Source of the DNA: Bacteroidota bacterium
GTDB taxonomy: Bacteria > Bacteroidota > Bacteroidia > UBA8524
Length of the DNA stretch: 64,000 nt
NCBI GenBank assembly: GCA_006226545.1
Contig: SBGR01000010.1
Location: 25,634-89,633, forward strand
Direction of reading: 5' to 3'
Under the pieces are notes generated by a model, which saw only the letters and a program-made list of their open reading frames with translations, did no database searches and had not been told where the DNA came from. The translations under genes were made by a program, and so were the position numbers. This document shows, in pieces, positions 8,346 through 16,728 of this stretch (within the stretch, counting starts at the first letter, position 1; the number at the start of each line of letters is the position of its first letter).

Positions 8346-8413
8346 GGGTGTGTTCAGCAGTGAAAGAGATAAACCCGAAAGGCTTGCCGCATGGCAGGCC
8401 TTTTTTGTTTTTA
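8316..8413 (+). promoter_or_regulatory. Arginine attenuator (leader pairing, antiterminator, terminator)
   Basis: Mutually exclusive RNA pairings can be read directly. Segment 2 (GCGGCAGGCT, 8334-8343) pairs over 10 bp, with two G-U, with GGCTTGCCGC (8381-8390), which is the 5' arm and loop of the terminator: the antiterminator. A protector pairing joins CTTAG (8316-8320) plus CGC (8322-8324) to GCG (8334-8336) plus CTAAG (8342-8346). A ribosome stalled at the Arg codons would block the protector and free segment 2 for the antiterminator. A ribosome reaching the stop codon at 8343 would cover segment 2 and let the terminator form. Confidence 0.75.
8378..8413 (+). terminator. Intrinsic terminator of the arg attenuator
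   Basis: Stem AAAGGCTTGCC (8378-8388) with GGCAGGCCTTT (8393-8403), one G-U pair, tetraloop GCAT, and a T-rich tail to 8413 (TTTTTGTTTTT). It lies upstream of, not after, coding genes, which fits attenuation. Confidence 0.85.
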
Positions 8414-8551
8414 TCGCTAAAGATTTGACTACATGAATTTAACAGACATGCTACATAGAAAAACGATACTTCGAAGTGCAAACCGACAAACGCATTTTGA
8501 ACAGATTCAATCCATTCACGACATGTTAAACTATACCTAGCTGTACGCTAA
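8413..8551 (+). other. Leader region between attenuator and first arg gene, with a 35-codon ORF
   Basis: 139 nt transcribed only on read-through. It holds an ATG-initiated ORF at 8433-8540 (35 codons plus TAG, starting MNLTDMLHRK and ending HDMLNYT) that stops 11 nt before the first operon gene. It is in another frame, has no recognisable domain, and could be a chance ORF or a coupling leader. No second terminator or promoter is seen. Confidence 0.3.
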
Positions 8552-9235
8552 ATGAACATATTTAAACCGAAGTTTAAAGTGCAGGTAGCCGATGAGCGGC
8601 ACTTACCTTATGCACAAACCATCGTTGATGAGATGGAAGCTTCCGCCAAAGTGCGAGGCACCGGTATAGCGAAACGCAGTCCGGAATTTATCATCAAAAA
8701 AATACAGGAGGGCAAAGCTGTCATCGCTTTAAGCTCCTCCGGTGAATGGGCCGGATTCTGTTATATCGAATCTTGGAGCCACGGTCAATTTGTGGCAAAC
8801 TCCGGCCTTATAGTCAATCCCGCCTTCAGAAAAAGCGGATTGGCCAAAGAAATCAAGGAACGCATCTTTCAACTATCACGCTCCCGTTACCCTGAGGCTA
8901 AAATATTTGGACTCACCACCGGATTAGCCGTGATGAAGATTAATTCCGACCTGGGCTACGAACCCGTTACATACCAGGAACTCACCACCGACGAAGATTT
9001 TTGGAGCGGCTGCAAGAGCTGCGTCAACTACGATATTCTCATGGCCAAAGAGCGCAAGAACTGCCTCTGCACCGCCATGTTATACAACCCAGAAGAAAAC
9101 GTAATCAAAAAGTGGAAAGGACGAAGGCTGGATTTTTCCCGCCACTCCGACCTGTATGAACGGTATATGCGCATCAAGAAGAGTCGCTTGTTGCGCTGGA
9201 TTAATAAAGTAAAAGAGCCCAAAACACAAAAATGA
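8552..9235 (+). CDS. GNAT N-acetyltransferase, probable N-acylglutamate synthase of the arg operon
   Basis: 227 residues. The GNAT acyl-CoA-binding motif A is at about residues 84-101 (SGLIVNPAFRKSGLAKEI), followed by a helix and the beta-5 region (LTTGLAVMKINSDLGYEP). After the GNAT core comes a four-cysteine cluster, C154-x2-C157 and C171-x-C173, unusual for this fold and possibly a metal or redox site. As first gene of an operon that otherwise lacks argA and argJ, it most likely makes the N-acylglutamate that starts the pathway; that is inference from position, not from substrate residues. It overlaps argG by 4 nt (ATGA). Confidence 0.8.
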   Translation: MNIFKPKFKVQVADERHLPYAQTIVDEMEASAKVRGTGIAKRSPEFIIKKIQEGKAVIALSSSGEWAGFCYIESWSHGQFVANSGLIVNPAFRKSGLAKEIKERIFQLSRSRYPEAKIFGLTTGLAVMKINSDLGYEPVTYQELTTDEDFWSGCKSCVNYDILMAKERKNCLCTAMLYNPEENVIKKWKGRRLDFSRHSDLYERYMRIKKSRLLRWINKVKEPKTQK

Positions 9236-10446
9236 CAAAACGCGTAGTATTGGCCTATAGCGGAGGACTAGATACTTCCTATTGTGCCCTTTACCTGAGC
9301 AAGGAACTCGGCTATGAGGTCATTGCCGTAACCATCAATACCGGTGGTTTTTCAACCGAAGAATTGGAACAAATTGGCGATAGGGCCTTGAAAGCCGGCG
9401 TAGCGAAATACGAGGTACTCGAAGAAACCCAACGCTATTACGATAAAGTAGTACAATACCTTCTTTTTGGTAATGTGCTTAAAAATCAAACGTATCCACT
9501 TTCCGTAAGTGCCGAACGTATCGCTCAAGCATCTGCCTTGGCTGCCTATGCCAAAAAAGTCAATGCGGCTGCTGTAGCGCACGGGAGCACCGGAGCAGGA
9601 AACGACCAGATTCGCTTCGATATGATTCTACAAAACCTGCTGCCGGGCATCGAATTGATCACCCCCATCCGCGATAAACAACTGAGTCGCGAGGAGGAAA
9701 TCAATTACCTGCACCAAGCCGGACTAGATTTCCCTTCGTCCAAAGCGACCTACAGCATTAACCAAGGACTTTGGGGAACTTCGGTAGGAGGCAAAGAAAC
9801 ACTCAACTCACGTCAAAACCTTCCTGAATCAGCTTGGCCTATTCAAGTGAGCAAGTCGGAGCCTGAAACAGTGCAAATCCGTTTTGAGAAAGGTCAGCCC
9901 GTATCGGTAAACAATATTCGTTTTGCTCATCCAATTCAAGTGATCAAAGCCTTACACAGAATTGCATCGCCGTTTGGCATCGGCAGAGACATTCACGTGG
10001 GCGATACGATTCTCGGAATCAAAGGCCGTGTTGGGTTTGAAGCAGCCGCGCCCCTCATCCTCATCAAAGCACACCACTTATTGGAGAAACACGTACTTAC
10101 CAAATCACAGCTCGCGTGGAAAGAGCAGATTGCACAATTTTACGGTAACAATCTACACGAAGGTTTATACCTCGATCCGGTGATGCGCAACATGGAGGCT
10201 TTCTTGGAAAGCAGCCAAGAAAAAGTGAGCGGCAATGTTTTTATCAAACTTTACCCTTACCGTTTTGAGCTGGAAGGCATTGAATCGGAACACGACCTTA
10301 TGTCGTCTAAGTTTGGAACATACGGCGAAATGAACCGCGCCTGGTCTGCCGAAGACGCCAAAGGGTTTATCCGCATCTACGGAAACCAAAATACCATGTA
10401 CTATCAGATTAACAAGGAGGAGAACCCATACCATGAATACAATTAA
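9232..10446 (+). CDS. argG: Argininosuccinate synthase
   Basis: 404 residues, the full length. It joins citrulline and aspartate with ATP to form argininosuccinate. The N-terminal ATP-pyrophosphatase loop AYSGGLDTS is at residues 8-16, and HGSTGAGNDQIRF and YSINQGLWGTSVGG, which bind citrulline and aspartate, follow. It overlaps the GNAT gene by 4 nt and argC by 14 nt, so all are translated from one message controlled by the 8.3-kb attenuator. It lies second in the operon although it acts near the end of the pathway. Confidence 0.96.
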   Translation: MTKRVVLAYSGGLDTSYCALYLSKELGYEVIAVTINTGGFSTEELEQIGDRALKAGVAKYEVLEETQRYYDKVVQYLLFGNVLKNQTYPLSVSAERIAQASALAAYAKKVNAAAVAHGSTGAGNDQIRFDMILQNLLPGIELITPIRDKQLSREEEINYLHQAGLDFPSSKATYSINQGLWGTSVGGKETLNSRQNLPESAWPIQVSKSEPETVQIRFEKGQPVSVNNIRFAHPIQVIKALHRIASPFGIGRDIHVGDTILGIKGRVGFEAAAPLILIKAHHLLEKHVLTKSQLAWKEQIAQFYGNNLHEGLYLDPVMRNMEAFLESSQEKVSGNVFIKLYPYRFELEGIESEHDLMSSKFGTYGEMNRAWSAEDAKGFIRIYGNQNTMYYQINKEENPYHEYN

Positions 10447-11413
10447 AGTAGGCATTGCCGGTGCTGCCGGATATACAGGCGGAGAATTGATACGCATCTT
10501 ACTTCGTCACCCTCAGGTAGAAATTGCATTTGCACACAGCAATAGCTCAGCCGGGAAAAAATGGTATGAGGTGCACCACGATTTACTTGGAATAACAGAC
10601 CGCGGATTTACTGCCGGTTTTTCGCAAGACATCGACGTGCTTTTTCTCTGTGTTGGCCACGGCGCCGCACGTAAGTTTATGGAAGAGACGCCGCTCAACT
10701 CTCACATTAAAGTGATTGATTTGAGCACCGACTTCCGTCACCAGGCTTCCAATAACTTCGACGACCGTAACTTTGTCTATGGCCTTCCTGAGCTGAACCG
10801 CGACGCCATCGCTAAGGCTTCCAATATCGCTAATCCGGGCTGCTTTGCTTCAGCCATCCAATTGGCTTTATTGCCTTTGGCTGCGGCAGGTAAATTAACG
10901 AGCGAAGTACATATTCAAGCCACCACAGGTTCTACCGGTGCCGGACAAAAACCTACAGCTAGCTCGCATTTCTCTTGGCGCAACAATAACCTCTCGGTAT
11001 ACAAAGCGCTCGATCACCAACACATGCAAGAGATTACAGAAAGCCTAGCGTCGCAACAATCGGCTTTGCCGGCCATCCATTTTATTCCGCAAAGAGGCAA
11101 TTTCACCCGCGGCATCATGTCGGTGGCTCAAGTGCAATCTGATTTGTCACAACAAGAAGCGGAAGCTTTGTTTAGCGAATACTATGCAAACCATCCATTT
11201 ACCCATGTTGCGCCGTTCGACCTGGATTTGAAGCAGGTGGTAAATACCAATTTCTGCTATATCCAAGTGGTGAAACAAGGCAATCAGTTGCTCATCATTT
11301 CCATCCTCGATAACCTTTTGAAAGGGGCCTCAGGCCAAGCGGTTCAAAACATGAATCTGATGTTTGGCTTGGAAGAAAATACCGGACTCCAACTTAAAGC
11401 TTCTGCCTTCTAA
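10433..11413 (+). CDS. argC: N-acetyl-gamma-glutamyl-phosphate reductase
   Basis: 326 residues. It reduces N-acylglutamyl-phosphate to the semialdehyde with NADPH. The Rossmann nucleotide-binding start is GIAGAAGYTGGELIRILLRHP (residues 7-27). The active-site Cys137 is in ANPGCFASA, and the TGSTGAGQKPT segment follows. Length is normal for the short ArgC type. It overlaps argG by 14 nt and argD by 1 nt (TAATG). Confidence 0.95.
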   Translation: MNTIKVGIAGAAGYTGGELIRILLRHPQVEIAFAHSNSSAGKKWYEVHHDLLGITDRGFTAGFSQDIDVLFLCVGHGAARKFMEETPLNSHIKVIDLSTDFRHQASNNFDDRNFVYGLPELNRDAIAKASNIANPGCFASAIQLALLPLAAAGKLTSEVHIQATTGSTGAGQKPTASSHFSWRNNNLSVYKALDHQHMQEITESLASQQSALPAIHFIPQRGNFTRGIMSVAQVQSDLSQQEAEALFSEYYANHPFTHVAPFDLDLKQVVNTNFCYIQVVKQGNQLLIISILDNLLKGASGQAVQNMNLMFGLEENTGLQLKASAF

Positions 11414-12552
11414 TGAAATTATTCGACGTTTATCCGCTTTACGATATCACGCCTGTGAAGGCTTCGGGCTCTCGCTTATGGGACGCTCAGGGTAAAGAAT
11501 ACCTCGACTTATACGGAGGTCATGCGGTAATCTCTATTGGTCATTCTCATCCGCATTACGTGCAACGCATCACCGAGCAATTGAACCAAATTGGCTTTTA
11601 CAGCAATGCGGTGAAAATGCCTTTGCAGGAAGAGCTAGCGTATAAATTGGGTGAGCTTTCAGGCTATACCGATTATGCTTTATTTCTTTCCAACTCAGGC
11701 GCTGAGGCCAATGAGAATGCCTTGAAGGTGGCTTCATTTTACAACGGAAGAAAGAAGGTATTGGTGCTAAAAAACTCCTTCCACGGAAGAACATCACTTG
11801 CGGTGGCAGCTACCGATAATCCCAAAATTGTGGCCCCGGTAAACGAAGCTGAATTCATTCAGTTTATCCCCATCAACGATGAGCAAGCCTTAAGCGAAGC
11901 GATGGATGAAACAGTTTGCGCCGTGATGCTCGAGGGCATTCAAGGTGTAGGTGGTATTCATGTGCCCAGTGTTTCTTATTTGCAAAAGGTGCGCTCTTTA
12001 TGTGATCAGTTTGGCTCAGTCATGATTCTAGACGAGGTGCAATCGGGTTACGGTAGAAGCGGTTATTTCTTCGCTCACCAATACGCCGAGGTAAAACCGG
12101 ATATCATCACCGTAGCCAAAGGCATGGGTAATGGTTTTCCGGTAGCCGGCACTTTACTATCGCCTAAGTTTGAAGCGAAACACGGTATGCTAGGCACCAC
12201 TTTCGGAGGTAACTACCTCGCATCCGCTGCGGCCATCGCCGTATTGGAAGTGATCAAAGAGGAAAACCTCATTCAACATTCGGCTGAACTTGGGGCCTAT
12301 ACCATTGAACAACTCAAGGGAATCTCCGGTATCACGGAAGTTCGCGGCATGGGTTTGATGATTGGCATCAGTTTGCCGTATTCTTCTGCAGCCGTTCGCA
12401 AGAACTTGTTGATGGAACACGGCATCTTTACCGGATCGGCTTCCGACCCAAATACCTTACGACTCTTACCGGCGCTCAATGTGAGCAAAGCCGATATCGA
12501 TACTTTCTTAGACGCATTAAAGAGTGAAGTGATGAAAGGGCAGGCTTCGTGA
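11413..12552 (+). CDS. argD: Acetylornithine aminotransferase
   Basis: 379-residue class III PLP-dependent aminotransferase converting N-acylglutamate semialdehyde to N-acylornithine. It shows LFLSNSGAEANENALKVA (phosphate binding), LDEVQSGYGRSG (PLP-ring Asp) and the Schiff-base Lys236 in ITVAKGMGNGFPVAG, then TTFGGNYLASAAA. The N-terminus YPLYDITPVKASGSRLWDAQGKEYLDLYGGHAV is typical of the Bacteroidota type. Overlaps: 1 nt with argC and 4 nt with argF'. Confidence 0.94.
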   Translation: MKLFDVYPLYDITPVKASGSRLWDAQGKEYLDLYGGHAVISIGHSHPHYVQRITEQLNQIGFYSNAVKMPLQEELAYKLGELSGYTDYALFLSNSGAEANENALKVASFYNGRKKVLVLKNSFHGRTSLAVAATDNPKIVAPVNEAEFIQFIPINDEQALSEAMDETVCAVMLEGIQGVGGIHVPSVSYLQKVRSLCDQFGSVMILDEVQSGYGRSGYFFAHQYAEVKPDIITVAKGMGNGFPVAGTLLSPKFEAKHGMLGTTFGGNYLASAAAIAVLEVIKEENLIQHSAELGAYTIEQLKGISGITEVRGMGLMIGISLPYSSAAVRKNLLMEHGIFTGSASDPNTLRLLPALNVSKADIDTFLDALKSEVMKGQAS

Positions 12553-13526
12553 AAAATTTCATGGGAACAGCAGATGTGAGCGATGTGCAGCAACTGCTGG
12601 ATGAAGCCTTGAATCTTAAGGCCGATCCGCAATCTGCAGCTGATATTGGAGCCGGCCTGAAGTTGGGATTGGTGTTTTTAAACCCAAGCCTGCGCACCCG
12701 ACTCAGCACCGAAATGGCGGCTAAAAACCTCGGCATGGACGTGCAGGTTTTGAACATGAGCTCGGATGCGTGGGCCATGGAGTTTGAAGAAGGAGCCATC
12801 ATGAATGCCGACAAAGCCGAACACATCAAAGAGGCAGCCGGCGTAATCGGACGTTATTTTGATATCATCGGATTGCGGAGTTTTCCGGGTTTGAAAGACC
12901 GCGATGCAGACGATGAAGAACGCATCTTTAAAGCGTTTGAAAAGTATACGGCAAAGCCGATGCTCAGCCTGGAAAGTGCAACTCGTCACCCGCTGCAAAG
13001 CCTCGCCGACTTGATCACCATCGCTGAACACAGCAAAAAGAAAAGACCGAAAATCGCCTTGACCTGGGCGCCTCACGTAAAGGCATTGCCTCAAGCTGTT
13101 CCTCATTCCTTTGCCGAGTGGATGTTGGCAGCCTGTCATGAACTGCATATTGTCCATCCTCCAGGACTGGAACTTGACCCATCCTTTACCGATGGGGCCA
13201 TCATCACACACAACCAAGAAGAGGCATTGGAAGATGCCGACTTCATCTACGTGAAGAACTGGTCGATGCGCGAACCTTACGGCAAAGCATATGAAGGGGG
13301 TGCAGATTGGCTCTTGACCGAAGACAAGCTGAAACAGGCGCCTGAGGCAAAGATTATGCATTGCTTGCCGGTACGTCGGAATGTGGAATTGAGCGATGAA
13401 CTGCTCGACTCACCTCGTTCGCTCGTATTGGACCAGGCAGAGAATAGACTTTGGTCGGCAACGGCCGTATTACGCAGAATGATAATTGAACTCCATGAAA
13501 AACAAGGAAGAACTGTGGGTGCTTAA
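12549..13526 (+). CDS. argF': N-acylornithine transcarbamylase (ArgF' type)
   Basis: 325 residues. It transfers carbamoyl phosphate to N-acylornithine, giving N-acylcitrulline. It has the carbamoyl-phosphate motif SLRTR (about residues 47-51), HPLQSLADL and HCLPVRR, and strongly resembles the Bacteroides succinylornithine enzyme rather than classical ArgF. The position known to set acyl preference (Pro90 for succinyl, Glu for acetyl enzymes) is Ala90 here, in MNADKAEHIKEA. The GTG at 12549 is chosen because it gives the family N-terminus MKNF and a GTGA overlap with argD; an ATG at 12561 is the alternative. Confidence 0.92.
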   Translation: MKNFMGTADVSDVQQLLDEALNLKADPQSAADIGAGLKLGLVFLNPSLRTRLSTEMAAKNLGMDVQVLNMSSDAWAMEFEEGAIMNADKAEHIKEAAGVIGRYFDIIGLRSFPGLKDRDADDEERIFKAFEKYTAKPMLSLESATRHPLQSLADLITIAEHSKKKRPKIALTWAPHVKALPQAVPHSFAEWMLAACHELHIVHPPGLELDPSFTDGAIITHNQEEALEDADFIYVKNWSMREPYGKAYEGGADWLLTEDKLKQAPEAKIMHCLPVRRNVELSDELLDSPRSLVLDQAENRLWSATAVLRRMIIELHEKQGRTVGA

Positions 13527-14298
13527 AGTTGGCGGGAAAGTCTTGGAAGATGAAATGGCTTTGGCCACCTTTCTGGATCAACTCGCTACTTCAGGCAAAC
13601 GTTTTATCTTGGTTCACGGCGGAGGCAAACATGCCAGCGCCTTGGCTGAAAAGCTTGGCATTCCGCAACAGATGGTAGATGGCAGACGCATCACTGATGA
13701 GGCCACGCTGGAGCTTGCTTTGATGAGCTATGCCGGTCTCCTCAATAAAAAGGTAGTGGCCCAATTGCAAGGTCGCGGTATCAATGCCGTTGGCTTAAGC
13801 GGTGCCGACGGAAATACGGTTCCGGCCATGAAACGCCCGGTTGGCGATATAGACTACGGCTGGGTGGGAGATCCAATCCCGGGTGAAGTCAACAAACTTT
13901 TTCTTTTAACGCTACTTCACGGAAATTTGAGTCCGGTATTCTGCGCCTTGACCCACGATAAAATGGGCCATATGCTCAATACCAATGCCGATACCATGGC
14001 GCAAACCCTGGCCATCGCGATGAGTCACCATTACCGCGTTAAACTTCTCTACCTTTTCGAAAAGAAAGGCGTACTGCGCGATCTAGACCGCGAAGACAGT
14101 TTAATTCCGTTAATCAGACGTACAGATATTCAAGCGCTGAGCGATACGGGAGTCATATCAGAAGGCATGTTGCCCAAGTTGCAGAATGCCGCCAAAGCCG
14201 TTGAAGCCGGCGTAGAGGCTGTACTCATTGGTGCAGCCAGTCAGTTGCCTCATATTTTAAGCGACGAAGCAGAATCAGCTACCCATGTCATCGATTGA
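13495..14298 (+). CDS. argB: Acetylglutamate kinase
   Basis: 267-residue amino-acid-kinase-family enzyme phosphorylating N-acylglutamate, the step before ArgC. Its marks are LKVGGKVLEDE (Lys near the N-terminus), HGGGKHASALAEKLG, the substrate Arg in DGRRITDEATLELA, and LNTNADTMAQTLAIAM with the C-terminal EGMLPKLQNAAKAVEAGV. No long N-terminal arginine-sensing helix is present, so feedback inhibition by arginine of the hexameric type is not expected; control may rest on the attenuator. The ATG at 13495 lies 32 nt inside argF'; a TTG at 13486 is a less likely start. Confidence 0.93.
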   Translation: MKNKEELWVLKVGGKVLEDEMALATFLDQLATSGKRFILVHGGGKHASALAEKLGIPQQMVDGRRITDEATLELALMSYAGLLNKKVVAQLQGRGINAVGLSGADGNTVPAMKRPVGDIDYGWVGDPIPGEVNKLFLLTLLHGNLSPVFCALTHDKMGHMLNTNADTMAQTLAIAMSHHYRVKLLYLFEKKGVLRDLDREDSLIPLIRRTDIQALSDTGVISEGMLPKLQNAAKAVEAGVEAVLIGAASQLPHILSDEAESATHVID

Positions 14299-15346
14299 AA
14301 CCTATACCGAAGAATCGCTTGAGCTCTTAGCGCAACTCTTGAAAATTCCGGCTTTGTCAGGTCAAGAAGCAGCCAAAGCAGATGCGCTGGAAGCCTGGCT
14401 CCAAGAACGACAGTACGAGGTTCAGCGATTTGGGAATAACCTGGTAATGAGTCATAATCCGAATGTGGAGCTTAAGGTATTACTGCATTCGCATATTGAT
14501 ACGGTGAAGCCTGCATCCAGCTGGACTCAAGATCCTTATGCTGCCAGTTGGGAGAACGGAAAACTGACTGCCCTAGGTAGCAACGATGCCGGTGCTTCAG
14601 TAATCAGTATGTTGGCTGCCTTTCGTTATTTAAAATCAATCAATTGGCCTTATGGCTTGTATTGGGTGGCCGGAGCAGAAGAAGAAAACTCCGGTTCGGG
14701 AGGTTTATCGGCTTTGCTGCCCCATTTGCCTGAATTCAGCCTAGCCATCGCCGGTGAGCCTACTTCGCTCAAAGCGGCTGTGGCAGAAAAAGGTTTGATG
14801 GTGATAGACGGCGAAGTGAAAGGCGTGGCCGGACATGCTGCTAGAGAAGAAGGGGTGAACGCCATTTACGAGGCTTTAGCAGATATTGAATTTTTCCGCG
14901 ACTATCGTTTTGAGAAGGATTCGGAGTTTTTAGGTCCGGTAAAAATGAACCTAACCGTTGCTCAAGCAGGCGAAAAACACAATAGCATTCCGGATAGTTT
15001 TCGCTATACCGTAGACGTGCGCCTAAACGAAATGTATACCCACGAAGAAGTGCTTGAAATCGTGCAATCGCATTGTAAGGGACAACTCAGCATGCGAAGC
15101 AATCGCTTAAAACCAAGTGCTACTCCGGTAAATCATCCGGTGCGAACAGCGCTGAGAAATATGGCGATCGAGCAATACGGTTCACCAACCTTATCAGACC
15201 AGGCTTTGATGCCCTGGCCATCGCTCAAAATGGGTCCCGGCGATTCTGCCCGCTCCCATACAGCCGATGAATTTATTCTGGACAGTGAGATAAAAGAGGC
15301 TGTGCAGACCTATATCCAACTTTTACAAAACACCTATTCGAAATGA
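14285..15346 (+). CDS. argE: M20-family deacylase, ArgE-like (probable N-acylcitrulline deacylase)
   Basis: 353-residue zinc amidohydrolase of the M20/ArgE/DapE family. Metal and catalytic motifs are visible: LLHSHIDTVKP (His, Asp), GSNDAGASVISM (bridging Asp), GAEEENSGSGG (catalytic Glu pair), AGEPTS and SHTADEF (His). The dimerisation domain lies at about residues 170-275. In pathways using ArgF', deacylation acts on N-acylcitrulline just before ArgG; this is established for Xanthomonas and Bacteroides, and the gene's place between argB and argH supports that substrate. Overlaps: 14 nt with argB and 4 nt with argH. Confidence 0.88.
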   Translation: MSSIETYTEESLELLAQLLKIPALSGQEAAKADALEAWLQERQYEVQRFGNNLVMSHNPNVELKVLLHSHIDTVKPASSWTQDPYAASWENGKLTALGSNDAGASVISMLAAFRYLKSINWPYGLYWVAGAEEENSGSGGLSALLPHLPEFSLAIAGEPTSLKAAVAEKGLMVIDGEVKGVAGHAAREEGVNAIYEALADIEFFRDYRFEKDSEFLGPVKMNLTVAQAGEKHNSIPDSFRYTVDVRLNEMYTHEEVLEIVQSHCKGQLSMRSNRLKPSATPVNHPVRTALRNMAIEQYGSPTLSDQALMPWPSLKMGPGDSARSHTADEFILDSEIKEAVQTYIQLLQNTYSK

Positions 15347-16653
15347 AACTCTGGTCGAAAGGAAATACCGCACCGCAAGAGGTGCAGCATCGTATAGAAG
15401 AATTTACCGCAGGCGAAGACCGACACTGGGATGCTTTTCTGGCTGTGGTAGACGTGCAAGGCAGCATCGCTCATGTGAACATGTTGGCCAAACAAGGTTT
15501 ATTGAGCGAAGCAGATCACGCTATCCTCATTCCGGCTCTACAAGGTTTACTGGAGCTGGCTAAACAAGGCAAACTTCACTTGGAAGAAGGGGTGGAAGAC
15601 ATTCACTCGCAAGTGGAACTCATGCTGACCCGAGAACTAGGCGAGGTAGGGAAAAAGATTCACGCGGCCCGCTCCCGCAATGATCAAGTTTTAGTCGACT
15701 TGAAGCTTTACCTACGTGAAGAATTGCTTTCGCTTGAAACAGAGGTACAAGATTTCGCTAAGCAAATGTTGGCTTTGAGTGAAAAACACAAAGACGTGCT
15801 TTTGCCCGGCTATACGCATTACCAAGTAGCGATGCCTTCTTCTTTCGGGTTGTGGTTTGCCTCTTGGGCCGAATGTTTGGCTGAAGACCTGTGGCAAGTA
15901 CATGCAGCAGTTAAGCTGGTGAACAAAAATCCGCTTGGCTCGGCTGCCGGCTTTGGCTCCTCTTTTCCTATCGATAGAGAACAGACCACCCAAGAACTTG
16001 GCTTCAGCAACCTGCATTGGAATGTTTTGAATGCGCAGATGAGCAGGGGAAGAACAGAAAAATCGGTGGCTACAGCTTTGGCTGCGCTCGGATTTACCTT
16101 GGGTAGAATGAGCCAAGACATCGTTTTATACCTATCGCAAAACTTTGGTTTCCTGCGATTCCCTTCGGCTTATACCACGGGCTCTAGCATTATGCCGCAC
16201 AAGAAGAATCCGGATGTATTTGAGCTGATGCGCGCGCGTTGCAACAGATTGCAGTCCTTGCCCAATGAGTTAGCGTTGATTCAAGCTAACCTCTCCACCG
16301 GTTACCACCGCGATTTGCAAATCATGAAAGAGCACCTTTTTCCGGCATTGCAGGAGTTGAAATCGTGCTTTAACATGGCAGGCTGGATGCTTGAAGTGGT
16401 GGAAGTGAGTGAATCTATTCTGAGCGATGAGAAATACCGCTACCTCTTTACGGTGGAGGCTGTTAATCAGAAAGTATTGGAAGGCATGGCCTTTAGGGAT
16501 GCTTACGTGTCTGTTGGACAAACCGTTGAAGCAGGGAAGTTTGAGTGGAATGCATCGCTAAAACATTCGCACCAAGGCAGTTTGGGAAACCTCTGCAATG
16601 GGGAGATTGAAAGGCAATTGAATGAGGTGAGCGAGGCCATTGCAAAAGCCTAA
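15343..16653 (+). CDS. argH: Argininosuccinate lyase
   Basis: 436 residues. It cleaves argininosuccinate to arginine and fumarate, the last step of the pathway. The fumarase/aspartase-superfamily signature GSSIMPHKKNPD is present (about residues 282-293), as are the N-terminal EDIHSQVELMLTRELGEVGKKIHAARSRNDQV and the helix with TAEKS-like GRTEKSVATALA. It is slightly shorter at the C-terminus than the about 460-residue E. coli enzyme. It is the last gene of the overlapping arg operon; no terminator is obvious in the 75 nt before the next gene. Confidence 0.95.
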   Translation: MKLWSKGNTAPQEVQHRIEEFTAGEDRHWDAFLAVVDVQGSIAHVNMLAKQGLLSEADHAILIPALQGLLELAKQGKLHLEEGVEDIHSQVELMLTRELGEVGKKIHAARSRNDQVLVDLKLYLREELLSLETEVQDFAKQMLALSEKHKDVLLPGYTHYQVAMPSSFGLWFASWAECLAEDLWQVHAAVKLVNKNPLGSAAGFGSSFPIDREQTTQELGFSNLHWNVLNAQMSRGRTEKSVATALAALGFTLGRMSQDIVLYLSQNFGFLRFPSAYTTGSSIMPHKKNPDVFELMRARCNRLQSLPNELALIQANLSTGYHRDLQIMKEHLFPALQELKSCFNMAGWMLEVVEVSESILSDEKYRYLFTVEAVNQKVLEGMAFRDAYVSVGQTVEAGKFEWNASLKHSHQGSLGNLCNGEIERQLNEVSEAIAKA

Positions 16654-16728
16654 GCAATTGTCATTTCGCGGTCATATTTGATTATAGGAAGTTGTAAGTT
16701 TTACAGATTCTCTATTTTAGCTCCGTCT

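Noticed and set aside
12678..13361. Long antisense ORF (227 codons) inside argF'.
   Set aside because: It lies wholly opposite a well-supported enzyme gene and has no domain or promoter.
16677..16720. Consensus promoter for the TonB receptor.
   Set aside because: TTTG at 16677 has no -7 box at the proper distance; TATTTTAG at 16713 has one mismatch, so only a weak candidate remains.
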